From: Ustulina deusta
Taxonomy: Eukaryota > Ascomycota > Sordariomycetes > Xylariales > Xylariaceae
NCBI GenBank assembly: GCA_023159155.1
Contig: JAJNNX010000009.1
Coordinates: forward strand, 310,001-374,000
DNA: 64,000 bases
Direction of reading: 5' to 3'
In this document: in pieces, positions 1-10,000 of the stretch
Layout of the letters: each line of letters begins with the position of its first letter
How positions within the stretch are numbered: the stretch's first letter is position 1
The notes under the pieces: model-generated
Seen by the model: only the letters and a program-made list of their open reading frames with translations
Databases searched by the model: none
Told to the model about the DNA's origin: nothing
Position numbers and translations under genes: made by a program

Positions 1-847
1 GTAAACTGCAAAAAGCTAATCGATTGCCTAGATAATGCACGATCTCATCACTCTAAGAAAGTACTCATATAACCAACGCGTCGTGGTAAGTATTATCGCG
101 TCATTAATTTCACGATGTACTCGATCTTTTATTTATATAATATGTTATATGCTCCCGCGGGCTTATGAAGAGCGCGTAGAAGCGTGTCGAATCTTTACAA
201 CAAGTCGCAAAACGTCTAACACCTAGTTTTTTTTCCAGGCCAAACGCAAACTATCTGGTAACGGCGGCCTGGAATTTTGGACGTTTGGTTGCCGCTTGTT
301 AGAGGGTTCGGACTACAGCATCGACAAGGATTGGAAAAACGTCGACATCGAGCTACGGGAGCTTGTCGCTGGGTGCATGGCAGAGAAACCCATATTCCGG
401 CCTGCACTCGAACCGCTCGAGGAGCTATGCGCCCTTCGCATAAGAGAGATGGACAAGGCAGTCAAGGATGCCAAGCAGGGGCGGAACCCCTCTACGCCGG
501 TATACGTTCCTGGTATACCTTCCGATGACAAGACATTCAGGAGACGGGTGCCTATGGGACAGGTCGAGCCCGACCATATCCTCGAGAAGTTCTACATAGA
601 ATACTTCATTGAACCTTGGGGCGAGTCCGACAAGTATGCTGCGCATTGGGCGGGGAGAACCCCTTCGCCGACGCGTACTGAAACTACTCATCTTCTTGAT
701 TCTCCTGGTCTTCCACGACCTGCTCCCCCTCAACATGGCTCTCCTCAACCTGGTCCTCCCCCACCAACACCACCACGACCTCTACCACCACGACCTCTAC
801 CAAGACCACCGAAGAGTAAGACACGATCGAAGGGTAGTCATTCGTAG
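1..847 (+). CDS. protein-kinase-like protein, C-terminal part (partial at left edge)
   Basis: This is the 3' part of a gene that enters from the left edge. Likely exons are 32-85 and 239-847, joined in phase 0. The intron at 86-238 starts GTAAGT and ends in a T-rich tract plus CAG, and bases 1-31 look like the end of a further intron. The second exon reads FWTFGCRLLEGSDYSI then LRELVAGCMAEKPIFRP, which fits protein-kinase subdomains IX to XI (the W-x-x-G-C helix and the conserved Arg before a Pro). After the kinase fold comes a linker of about 80 residues and a proline-rich, basic tail ending at a stop at 845-847. The catalytic part lies outside the window, so activity and substrate cannot be judged. 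The kinase family call is moderately sure; the first small exon is less sure. Confidence 0.55.
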
Positions 848-1642
848 AAACCGCTGAAGTCCGGCCAAGGCGGCGACTCGGATATATGCGACTTATAAAC
901 GTGGGCTTGGAGTGGTGGATATAGTTAGCTCAAGGAACGCTGGTTTCGAACAATTTATTTCTCTATCTATAATCACTTCTCTATATGATGTTGGGGGTAC
1001 CGCCCTAAGCGCAGGGCAGTCAAGCGAGGGCGGCAGTTGGTAGGATCAAGCTCCTTAGACTCCAAGTTGGACACGGCAAACAGGATATCATGGCCGCGTA
1101 GTGGAGGACTCCTTGGTTTCTGCTGGCTGTCTACCACGGCGGATACTTGGGAGAAGGAACGGGGTTGACAAGTTGTTCGGAACAAGATTGACTGTGCGAT
1201 TTTGCTTGTATTGTCATTATTGATAAGTCTTCACTGTCTGAATTCAATTTCTTCCTCATTCTCGCCTTGCTACGCGATAATGTCCCCCCTTTTGTCTGGA
1301 TGCCGAACAAGAGTTGCCCAAGTGAGGGCGGCAGTGTTGATGCTTCAAATGACCTTTCCTTTCTTAGCCATCATCCACAAGCTCCACACGGGAGATGTAG
1401 CCGCCGTCAAGATCATCCTCTGTACATCATGTGGTCCTGGTAGGCGCCCGTTGACACTTGGGATTGGCTATCTACCTGTCCTGTGGCGTTTTGCCTTCAT
1501 CGCCACGAGTCCTCGCCCTGAACCTTTTGCCCTCTGGTTCGCGAAGTGTTTCCTCTCCGCTTACGTTGTGCGCTTGCCAAGACTCTTGGTGGCAACCTGG
1601 TTCGCGACGCATTTTCCGCCGGCCGGTTGTAGCTTTCCTAGC

Positions 1643-1651
1643 TAGCAGCCG
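1643..1651 (+). repeat. putative 9-bp target-site duplication, left copy
   Basis: TAGCAGCCG occurs here and again at 2194-2202, directly flanking the inverted-repeat element. Nine base pairs is the usual duplication size for Mutator-like elements. A 9-mer match could also arise by chance close to a short boundary ambiguity. Confidence 0.45.
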
Positions 1652-2193
1652 ACGGTGGGCCATTGGGACCACTTGTGACAAAACGTAAATCGTAAAACGG
1701 GAGGAGATAAAACAAGGTCACCCTGTTTTTTATAACCTTAATAACTTTACAACTAGTTATCCGAATATTATATAATACATACCTTATTTTTTGTTATTTT
1801 TTGTTTTATTTTTTAATGCTATGTTTATTTTTATTAAGCCTATATTTATAATATTATTATGTTTTGTCACTTGTAGTCCTAATGGCCTACTTAGAGAAGG
1901 GCCAGTAGGACCTTTTCTGACAAAACATAACAATGTACTCTTGGCATAAATACTTAAATAAAACCTAATAATTTTATAAATATAGGCTGTATAAAAATAA
2001 AAATAATATTAAAAAAATTAATATTAAAATTAAAAAATAAAGAAAAAAATAACAAAAAATAAGGTATGTATTATATAATATTCGGATAACTAGTTGTAAA
2101 GTTATTAAGGTTATAAAAAACAGGGTGACCTTGTTTTATCTCCTCCCGTTTTACGATTTACGTTTTGTCACAAGTGGTCCCAATGGCCCTCCA
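1652..2193. mobile_element. fold-back / MITE-like inverted-repeat element
   Basis: The outer ends are long inverted repeats. The sequence GGGCCATTGGGACCACTTGT at 1657-1676 returns as its reverse complement ending at 2189, and the match continues inwards for about 140 bp on each side. The whole element is an imperfect palindrome: 1652-1887 and 1899-2193 are inverted copies around an 11-bp centre, and the right copy carries an extra stretch of about 40 bp near 1931-1970. The 9-mer TAGCAGCCG flanks the element at 1643-1651 and 2194-2202, which would fit the 9-bp target duplication of Mutator-like elements. The outermost 5 bp of the two ends do not match well, so the exact boundary is uncertain. 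The interior is AT-rich and non-coding, so any movement would need a transposase from elsewhere. Confidence 0.7.
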
Positions 2194-2977
2194 TAGCAGC
2201 CGCCTACAGAACAGTCTCCACTTCGAATATGATCGTGTTTCTCTGACCTGGTTCGCGAACCTCGATAAGATTGGTTATGAACACGTTCGTCTCTGCCGTC
2301 ATTGCATCCCTTCCCCATCCACTTCAATTCGCAGCAGCAGCTCCCTTTCCCGATGCGTGAGATTGCTTCCTAGGACCCACGCAACCTCGAATCCCTCAAG
2401 CATATTCGGCTTCGTGCAGGGCTCTTGCACCGCAGCGAATAGGAATCGGGCAATTTCGACGATGGGTTGGGTGGTCAGCAGCGATACGTGTTAAGCGCCG
2501 CATCCCACGAACCGCCTTCGACGCAGCCGGCTCCTGAATGCGTAGGAGAGGCGTGTAGCTGAAGCAAAGTATTGTAGTAGTATCAATACTTACGTCTTTT
2601 TGTATCCACTGAGCTGAGTCACCACCCTCGTGGATGTGCGCCTCAAGCGGGGCTTTCGGGTCGCCAGCGAATGGCATCGCACATTGCGCCCGGTCAATGA
2701 CACCATCATGCTGCATCTTTGGGGGCGATAGCAATCCCATGCGGCGACCTGCAGGGGATGCATCGACAAGCAGCTTGTCGAAGGAGTCCTTGGTACGTTG
2801 GCTGTAGAATGCTCGGCTGGCGCGACATTCCAGTCTTTCCTCGTGGATTGGGTCGAGCCTTCGTTTCTAAATGGATATTCCTGTATCAACTGAGAACTCT
2901 TTGGCATTGCCATCACTTCGTGTTCTTACTGGATATAATTTAATTTATTTATCACCGCGCAAATTTCCCCATCCAGC

Positions 2978-5900
2978 ATGTCCGCTGCAGTAGAAGCGTC
3001 CTCTAGTGCCAAATCGGCCGTGACCTACAACCGTGGCACTATCGAGTACAAGCTGTTGAACAAAACCCTAGAAGAACCAACCCTCAGGGCCCGGAGGGCC
3101 AATGCACACCGGCCATCACCAGGAGAGTGGCTTCGCATCACGACCGGTAAAACTTGGTCCATCCAGCTAGAGAGGGAAAATGAGCAGCAATTCCAATACT
3201 CCAAGTTGGATGAGGGGGAAATCCGGATTCTTCGGCTGTATCAAAGCAATCATTCGGACGAGCCCCTGAGGGCAGACTTGTTTAAGCGCAAACTCGAGGA
3301 TGTCACAGGCGGCTACGAAGCTCTGTCGTATTGCTGGGGCACCGAAAAGCCAACGTATAACATCCATATTCGAGATCTCAATGCGACGACCCCCGGCCGA
3401 AGAAATGTGACTCTACCAACGACGGCGGCAGACATGTGGAAGACGGCGATTAATGCCATCTCTCATACAGACTTCAAGATCCGAAAAAATCTTCACGACG
3501 CTCTTCTTCGGCTGAGGAGCAAATACAGGGATGTCTACCTCTGGGTGGACGCAATTTGTATCGACCAAAGCGAAAGGGGGAAAGTCGAAAAAGCGAGGCA
3601 GCTCGCCATGATGGCCAGAATCTACAACTCGGCTTCGAATGTCTGCGTTTGGCTAGGCGAGGGATACGATGGAGCCGAGACTGCATTTGGCCTTGTCCGA
3701 GATATCATGAATTACCGGAATTTCGACGAGATGATTTCGGATCCCAGGGAAAAGGAGGAGGCTTGGCGAAATCTTATCTCCATTATGAAAGCGCCTTGGT
3801 TTAGCCGACGTTGGGTGATCCAGGAGATTGCGCTGTCCCGAGACGCTAGCATTCACTGCGGCGACAGGAGTCTTCACTGGGACGACTTTGCCGATGCTGT
3901 CTCTCTCTTGATGGAGAAAATCGAACTCATACGAGAAAAATTTAAGGACGATGTTTTTGACGACGTGGAAACAACTAGCGCGTGCATCCTCGTTCAAACG
4001 CTATGCAACGTTTGCCGGAAAGCCGACCAAGGGGAAGACCAGGGTAGGCTTGTTAGTGGTCTGCTGGACGTGGAGACGCTCGTTTCAACCCTGTTGGGCT
4101 TCCAGGCCACCTTTCCCCGAGACATCATATATTCGATCCTTTCTCTAGCGAAGGACTTTCCCCAGCCTGATGAGGACTGGCAGAACTTGCACACATTGCA
4201 GCTGGAGGTAGTCCGGGATAAAAAGCTCCAATATATAGATATTGAGCTGGAGGCGACAACGACGAAGAGGGAAAGCTTAGAAGAAGCTCGTGTAAAGCAA
4301 AAGCCTCTCCAGGATCTGGTTCTGAGTCAACGGAAATTAATTGAAAAGAAAAAGAAAGAGAAACAGGAGGCTAGAATCTCCGGAACCCGAGAACAGGAGA
4401 GCCGCATTGACGCGGAGCTGAGGCAGATGAAGGTCCAGGAGGTGGAATATGCTGATGAGGCTCTGCAAACACTCGACAACGGCATTCTTCAGCTAAACAC
4501 AAAGATAAAGCAACTGGAGGGTCTTCGAGATCGTACAAGCCAGGAACTGAAGATACAGCCTATCGGACTATTACCGAATTATAAGTTCAGTCCAAGGGAT
4601 CTATTCATCGCTTTCGTTACTCGCTCAATTTTTGAATCGCGATCTCTCGACATAATCTGCCGACACTGGGCGCCTGGGCTGGACGACGATGGAGGCGGAG
4701 AAATTCTACCATCTTGGATCTCCAGCTTGTCAAAGTCACCGTTTGGCGTCCCCGGAACGGCCCAAGGCAGGCAAAACGGGGAAAACTTTGTCGCGATCTT
4801 ACCACACGACCAGCGAAAGAGGTATTCAGCATCTGGGGTGTCTCTGGCTGACATAACGATGGCCCTAGACCCTGCGCTAGAATTCCAAGACGGTCGGAGC
4901 CTTCTGGAAATAAACGTGCCCGAGTTTCCCGTGCCAGAAACCAAGCTGTCGATGGCGAGTCACCAGCTGGGTCTGTCGAAGGCAAATCCCGAGTCATTGC
5001 TGTCGGCTCAACCTGTTTCCGATGCCGGGAAGTCACCAGGTAAAGCAGATGGGGAATTTAGCGTGGACAATTCGGAGGTGAATTCACTTCCGACTCCGGA
5101 TGACGCACGAACTCCTTCGCACTCTGCGAATCGCCATCCTTCAAACACGGAAGGCGGCGCCAAGGGCCAAACCTCAAGAGGCGTATCTAGAAGGCCGAGT
5201 GTATCCCAGCGAACTCTTTCGGAGACCACGTGGCTGAAAGGGAGGACTTCGAAGGGCAACGGTCCAAGCAATGGAGGTCTCTATGGACACGGGCCCACAA
5301 CCTCTAAGCGGAAATCGGGACAGACAAAACAGCCGGTCCAAAGGGCTCAGAAAACGCTGGGCTCTCCGGAAGCAAGGCAGCAGCACCGCTTGAGTGGCAT
5401 CCTCTGCGTCAAGGGATTCGTTCTGGGAGAGATTGTGGACCAGTCGGAGGTCATGAGGGGTGGCATCGTCCCTGGGGAATGGGTGGCCAAGTTGGGTTGG
5501 CAGAAAGACGTGAACAGCGAGAATAGGGTGCCCGACACACTTTGGAGGCTTTTGGTTGCCGACCGCATGGAAAAGGGAGGGAAGCCGCCGCAATGGTACA
5601 AGAGAGCCTGTCTGCACGGACTTGTGGACGACAAGGTGTCGGACAACCAGGGAAACATACACCCAGTCACGCACACAAACAGAAAGATCTCGGAGCTCAC
5701 ATCCAGGTATTTCAAGAGGGTCGAGTCTGTTGTATGGAATCGAAGGGTGTTTGAGTTGAAGCTGGATAAGAGGTTGCACGGCAGTTCGGCTCCGGAACGG
5801 AGTCACGACGAGAAGGGCAAAAACGGAATCAGCAAGAGGATCCTGGATGGTGCCTCAAGCAAGAACAAGATCGAAGCTAAGGTGCTAGGAGAAGCGCAGC

Positions 5901-6232
5901 CCGAAGAGGGCCAAGTAAATGGTGAAAGCGCTGGAGAAGAGGAATCGGAAACTGAGGACGCGCGAAGAGATGTCGTAGACAGCGACGAACAGGAACCGCC
6001 AGATCCGATATATGGGCTCGCTCCCCAAGGATGCAAGGTGTCAGATCTTGTGTGCATTCTACTTGGTTGTTCTGTCCCGGTGATATTGTCAAGGGACCGT
6101 GGATCCTTGTACAAGATCGTCGGTGAGGCTTATGTGCATGGAATGATGGATGGAGAGGCCATGGAGATGGTGCCGCTCAATGAGGTGGATGGACACATCG
6201 AAGTTGATTCAACGACCTTCGCGCTGGTCTGA
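2978..6232 (+). CDS. HET-domain (heterokaryon incompatibility) protein
   Basis: A 1084-residue, apparently intronless gene. The HET domain is clear: YEALSYCWG at residues 113-121, WVDAICIDQ at 189-197, RIYNSASNVCVWLGE at 214-228, then a WFSRRWVIQE block. HET domains are TIR-related modules that trigger cell death when incompatible hyphae fuse, or in related innate-type responses. Between about residues 415 and 526 lies a charged coiled coil inserted before the usual LDIICRHWAP motif. A Ser/Pro/Gly-rich disordered stretch follows (about 690-800). Near the C-terminus VCILLGCSVPVIL and YVHGMMDGEA are typical of large HET proteins. The ATG at 2978 is the first in frame and precedes the domain by 80 residues. 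The gene converges with the broken gasdermin-like gene downstream. The trigger and partner are unknown. Confidence 0.92.
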   Translation: MSAAVEASSSAKSAVTYNRGTIEYKLLNKTLEEPTLRARRANAHRPSPGEWLRITTGKTWSIQLERENEQQFQYSKLDEGEIRILRLYQSNHSDEPLRADLFKRKLEDVTGGYEALSYCWGTEKPTYNIHIRDLNATTPGRRNVTLPTTAADMWKTAINAISHTDFKIRKNLHDALLRLRSKYRDVYLWVDAICIDQSERGKVEKARQLAMMARIYNSASNVCVWLGEGYDGAETAFGLVRDIMNYRNFDEMISDPREKEEAWRNLISIMKAPWFSRRWVIQEIALSRDASIHCGDRSLHWDDFADAVSLLMEKIELIREKFKDDVFDDVETTSACILVQTLCNVCRKADQGEDQGRLVSGLLDVETLVSTLLGFQATFPRDIIYSILSLAKDFPQPDEDWQNLHTLQLEVVRDKKLQYIDIELEATTTKRESLEEARVKQKPLQDLVLSQRKLIEKKKKEKQEARISGTREQESRIDAELRQMKVQEVEYADEALQTLDNGILQLNTKIKQLEGLRDRTSQELKIQPIGLLPNYKFSPRDLFIAFVTRSIFESRSLDIICRHWAPGLDDDGGGEILPSWISSLSKSPFGVPGTAQGRQNGENFVAILPHDQRKRYSASGVSLADITMALDPALEFQDGRSLLEINVPEFPVPETKLSMASHQLGLSKANPESLLSAQPVSDAGKSPGKADGEFSVDNSEVNSLPTPDDARTPSHSANRHPSNTEGGAKGQTSRGVSRRPSVSQRTLSETTWLKGRTSKGNGPSNGGLYGHGPTTSKRKSGQTKQPVQRAQKTLGSPEARQQHRLSGILCVKGFVLGEIVDQSEVMRGGIVPGEWVAKLGWQKDVNSENRVPDTLWRLLVADRMEKGGKPPQWYKRACLHGLVDDKVSDNQGNIHPVTHTNRKISELTSRYFKRVESVVWNRRVFELKLDKRLHGSSAPERSHDEKGKNGISKRILDGASSKNKIEAKVLGEAQPEEGQVNGESAGEEESETEDARRDVVDSDEQEPPDPIYGLAPQGCKVSDLVCILLGCSVPVILSRDRGSLYKIVGEAYVHGMMDGEAMEMVPLNEVDGHIEVDSTTFALV

Positions 6233-6691
6233 ACGGCTTTTCATTAACACACTTAGGCATAGGACCGTATAGTTTCGATAATTTTGTATCTTGGTAAGTG
6301 GTTTAAACCCCTTTAGGAGATCTTTTGGGAGAAGTTAAAGTCATATCATATAACTGGGCAAGTAATTATTATACCTAAGGCACAGCAATAGCTTTGTAAC
6401 TAGACTCTTTATCGATACTCTTTTAGACCCGAAACAAATGGGCCCGCCAAGACCCATACATGTGCAGAATCATCACAGCACACTTCAGGGCACCTGGTAT
6501 AGTAGGGTAACGCGTATATTGGGGGAGCGTGAGCGTATTAGGCGGTTCTACGGGCCGTAGCCTAGGCTAGGCGGAGGCGGATCACCTGTAGGTCTAGGTA
6601 TCGAACCACTTATCGAAACCTGGTAGGTAAGTACCTACTTATACGGCATTACTGGTCCCTATCTCAGACACAGCATCTCAAACAAAGCAAA
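6233..6691. other. intergenic region between convergent genes
   Basis: This 459-bp spacer lies between the 3' end of the HET gene (plus) and the 3' end of the split gasdermin-like gene (minus). It must contain both polyadenylation regions. No open frame, RNA gene or repeat is evident. Confidence 0.5.
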
Positions 6692-7000
6692 TCAAGCCGA
6701 CTTGCTGAATGAGGATTTCTCGGATCCATCTTCATCCATTTCGTCAAGAAACTCCCCTTCGTCTGGGAAATTGAAGTCGATGCCCGTTGCATCATACTCC
6801 TCAACACCATCCGTGTCGATCTCGATCGTCACTTGAACCCCAGAGTCTTCCTGGCCGAGCAGCGCCTTCTTGTTGTAGTCCGACTGCTTCACATCGCCGC
6901 TTGCCTTGATCTTGAGCCGCCGAAGACGGAAAGCAAAGACCACAGGTTCCACCGGCGAGGTGGTTGCCGCGAGAGACAGGCCGTTCCAGAGCCCGGCAGC

Positions 7001-7015
7001 TGGGCCAGCCGTAAC
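7001..7015 (+). repeat. 15-bp target-site duplication, left copy
   Basis: TGGGCCAGCCGTAAC occurs at the left edge of the AT-rich element and again at 13521-13535. The length and perfect identity mark the insertion borders of a target-primed retrotransposon. Confidence 0.9.
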
Positions 7016-10000
7016 TTAATTGATTGATTGATTATGTTTAATGTTGGTACGGGGTGCCGTAGCACCACATTATAAACCTCTCTAGGAGTATTAAGACATG
7101 GCAAGCTCTATTTAGTTCTATTACAATAAGATATAATATTACAAAAGTTCTATATTAAATATATATTTTTTTTTATAGTATTAGATATAATGCTAGATTA
7201 TGCTTTTGTAAACTTAATATATTATTGCTTATAGTTATTATGTTTTAATTTTTTAAACTAAAAGTTAGGTATTTTTTTGTTAAGTTACTAAGTTTGTTTA
7301 GCATTGTTTATAGGTTTGGGTTTCTACTTTTGCTTTATATTAGTTTTTGTTAAAGGGCTTACTGGGGCAGGCGGTTATACAGTGCTACTTTTATAGCTAT
7401 TTTTAATATTTTATATTTTTTATATGTTTTTAGGATTATTTATTTTAAAGTTTTAAAAATATATAAAAAAAAAAAAAGTTTTTTTTAGTACTAGATTTAT
7501 TTTATAAAAATAGTAATTATATTACTTTTGTTTCCTAAAACTTAAAAAAGAACTATTTCTAGCTTTTTTTTACTATTTTTTTTTTTGTTTAGGTTTACTT
7601 TTTATAATATATTCTTTTTTATATAGTACTACTCACTTTTTGGTTAGAATAGTAAGCATATTTTATTATAGTAGCCTGTGACTTAGCAAAATTTCTAAAA
7701 TACTAAGAAATTCTAGATTAACCAAATCTAATACTTATATATATTTATTATATTCTAAAGTTCTATTTTATAAAATATTATAAGCTAGCTATATTTTAGC
7801 TATTTTATACTATTGTATTTTTTTCCTAGTTTAGGTAATCTTAGCTAGTTAGCTATATAAACTTTAGTAGTTTTATAGTATACTATATGTTCCAGGCCTT
7901 TTTTTTTCTTTTTACTAGAATAAAAAATATAAATATAATAGACTTTTGCGTTAATATAATTAAATTTGTTATAATACTATTTATAGTCTTTATAAACTAC
8001 TATAATATTAAAGTATTAGTTTAAAGTTCTTTTAAATAAGTATAATACTTTAAAATATTTATTTAGTTTATATTTAATATTAGTAGTTTTAAAACTGCTA
8101 AAAATATTAGTATCTTAGTTTTTTAGCTAGTTATTTGCTATTTGCTTAATAATTAACTAATTATTTTTTTTAAAGCTAATTATTATAAGTATTAACTCTA
8201 GGTCTAAAAAGCCTTTTTTTGTTCTAAGCTTTACTAGTTTATCTGCTTTTTTGTTTCTTTTAATATTATAGTGCTTTAAGCTCTAATATAATATAATATT
8301 ATACTATTTTATAAATTTATATATTTTAATAAAAACTTATTATAATATTATTAAAGTATTTTTCTAAGTATATATTAATATTATTATATTATTAATACAA
8401 AGCATAATTATAATATTAGTTAGATATCTTTATATAGCATCTTAAAAGCCCCTAAAAGCCCCTAGTATTTTTATATCAAACACCACGCCATAAGGGTCTA
8501 GGCCTTCCTATCCCTTTATTATTAGTATCTATCCTTTATATATAGTATACTTATAGCCTAATCCTTTACTTATTTCTAACCTATTAATAAAAACTATTAT
8601 ATTAAAAATAGAACGTTTAGCAAACTACTGCTTAAAAGCTTTTATTACTATTTTTTTATTAGTATTATTTATAAAGCTTGTTTGTGATTCTAGGGGGAAT
8701 CTAGGCAAATATAGCACTATTTTTTTAATATTTAGTAAAAAGCCTACTACTATTTAAAAGCTAATATATACTTGCTATTACTATCTAGCTTTTTTGCCTT
8801 ATTAGATTATTTTTAGTACTAATTTTAGCGCTAAGGGGTAGGTTTTATAAATTGTTTTAATTTTAAAAGCATATCTAAGTCTAGCTTGTTTTAAAGCAAT
8901 ATTTACAGTTAGTATTTCGCTAGCTATAAAGAGGGCATGTTTAGGGAATATTTTTTATACGGGTAGTACCCCTTACGTAGTTTTTAGGAGTATATATTAT
9001 ATTGTTTATATATAGCCTTTTAGCTTTATATTTATTGTCCGTTAATGGTTGTTTGCTGTTTTATTTGTTAGTTTTTTTTTTTTTTTATATTATGCTTTAT
9101 ATTTATATAGAAGTACTAGTATTAGAACTAAATTAATTATTTTTTATAGGCTGGCTGCTAGGGGGCTTTTAATTATGGTTGTAATGGTTTTAATATAGTT
9201 AGCTATTTTAGATCTTTTAGCTGCTTTTTTTTTAATATGTTAGCAAAACTAGAGTTTCTAGTCTAGGTATATTCCTAGCTAGCGTAGGGCTAGTATTCTA
9301 TATAGTTCGAAAGGGTTAATTACTAAGGTCGGGAATATTTTTATGCTATTTTTAAAGTTGATTATAAGGTTAGCTTAAGATTTACTACGTATAAAGTGTA
9401 TAGTTTTTATTTTTTTAAAAACAAAAGCAATTTTGTTAGTTTGGCTATATTTTAGGATCTTATTAACTTATTTTTTAGTTTTATATATACTTTATTCTAG
9501 GGTTTTTTTTATAGCTAATACTACTATATTATTAGTATATTTTTATTTGCTTAGGTTATTACTTACTAGTTTATATAAATATAATATATAAAATATTAAT
9601 AATACTAGGAAGCTTTATAAAGTACTATAGATAACTTTTTTAAAGTTTATTATAATGTTTTTAAAATATATAATAATTGTTTGTTTTAATAAAAAGTTTT
9701 TTATTAGCTTAATAACTATAGTAAGCTAGCTTTATTATATTATTTGGCTTATTAGGCAGTTCTTTAGTAGTATATCAAATATATTCTATATATTTAAAAT
9801 AACTAGTATAGCTATTATCTTATTAGTAAGGGCTAATTTAATATTATAGACTAGACTAGTTATTAGATCTATTATAAACTTTTTAAGTATTACTTTAATA
9901 TATTATAAGCTTATTAGGCCAGCTCTAAAGGCTATTTATATTATTTTTTATGTTATAAATTATTTAAGGCCTTTCCTAATATATAAAAGTAGTACAATTA

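Larger units (their letters stand above)
848..2977. other. intergenic region with an inverted-repeat element
   Basis: No convincing gene is present. The stretch holds the 542-bp inverted-repeat element described separately (1652-2193). Left of it, around 1373-1411, a short plus-strand reading gives LHTGDVAAVKII, reminiscent of the ATP-lysine strand of a Ste20-type kinase. Nothing kinase-like surrounds it, so it is at best gene debris. The open frames here are short and show no codon bias or recognisable domain. Confidence 0.5.

Noticed and set aside
1202..1645. 147-codon plus-strand frame
   Set aside because: It contains one kinase-like string, but the rest is low-complexity or hydrophobic chance sequence with no conserved domain, and it runs into the inverted-repeat element.
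2165..2494. 109-codon frame starting with the same residues as a minus-strand frame at 1681
   Set aside because: The shared start is simply the terminal inverted repeat read outward on both sides, not a duplicated gene.
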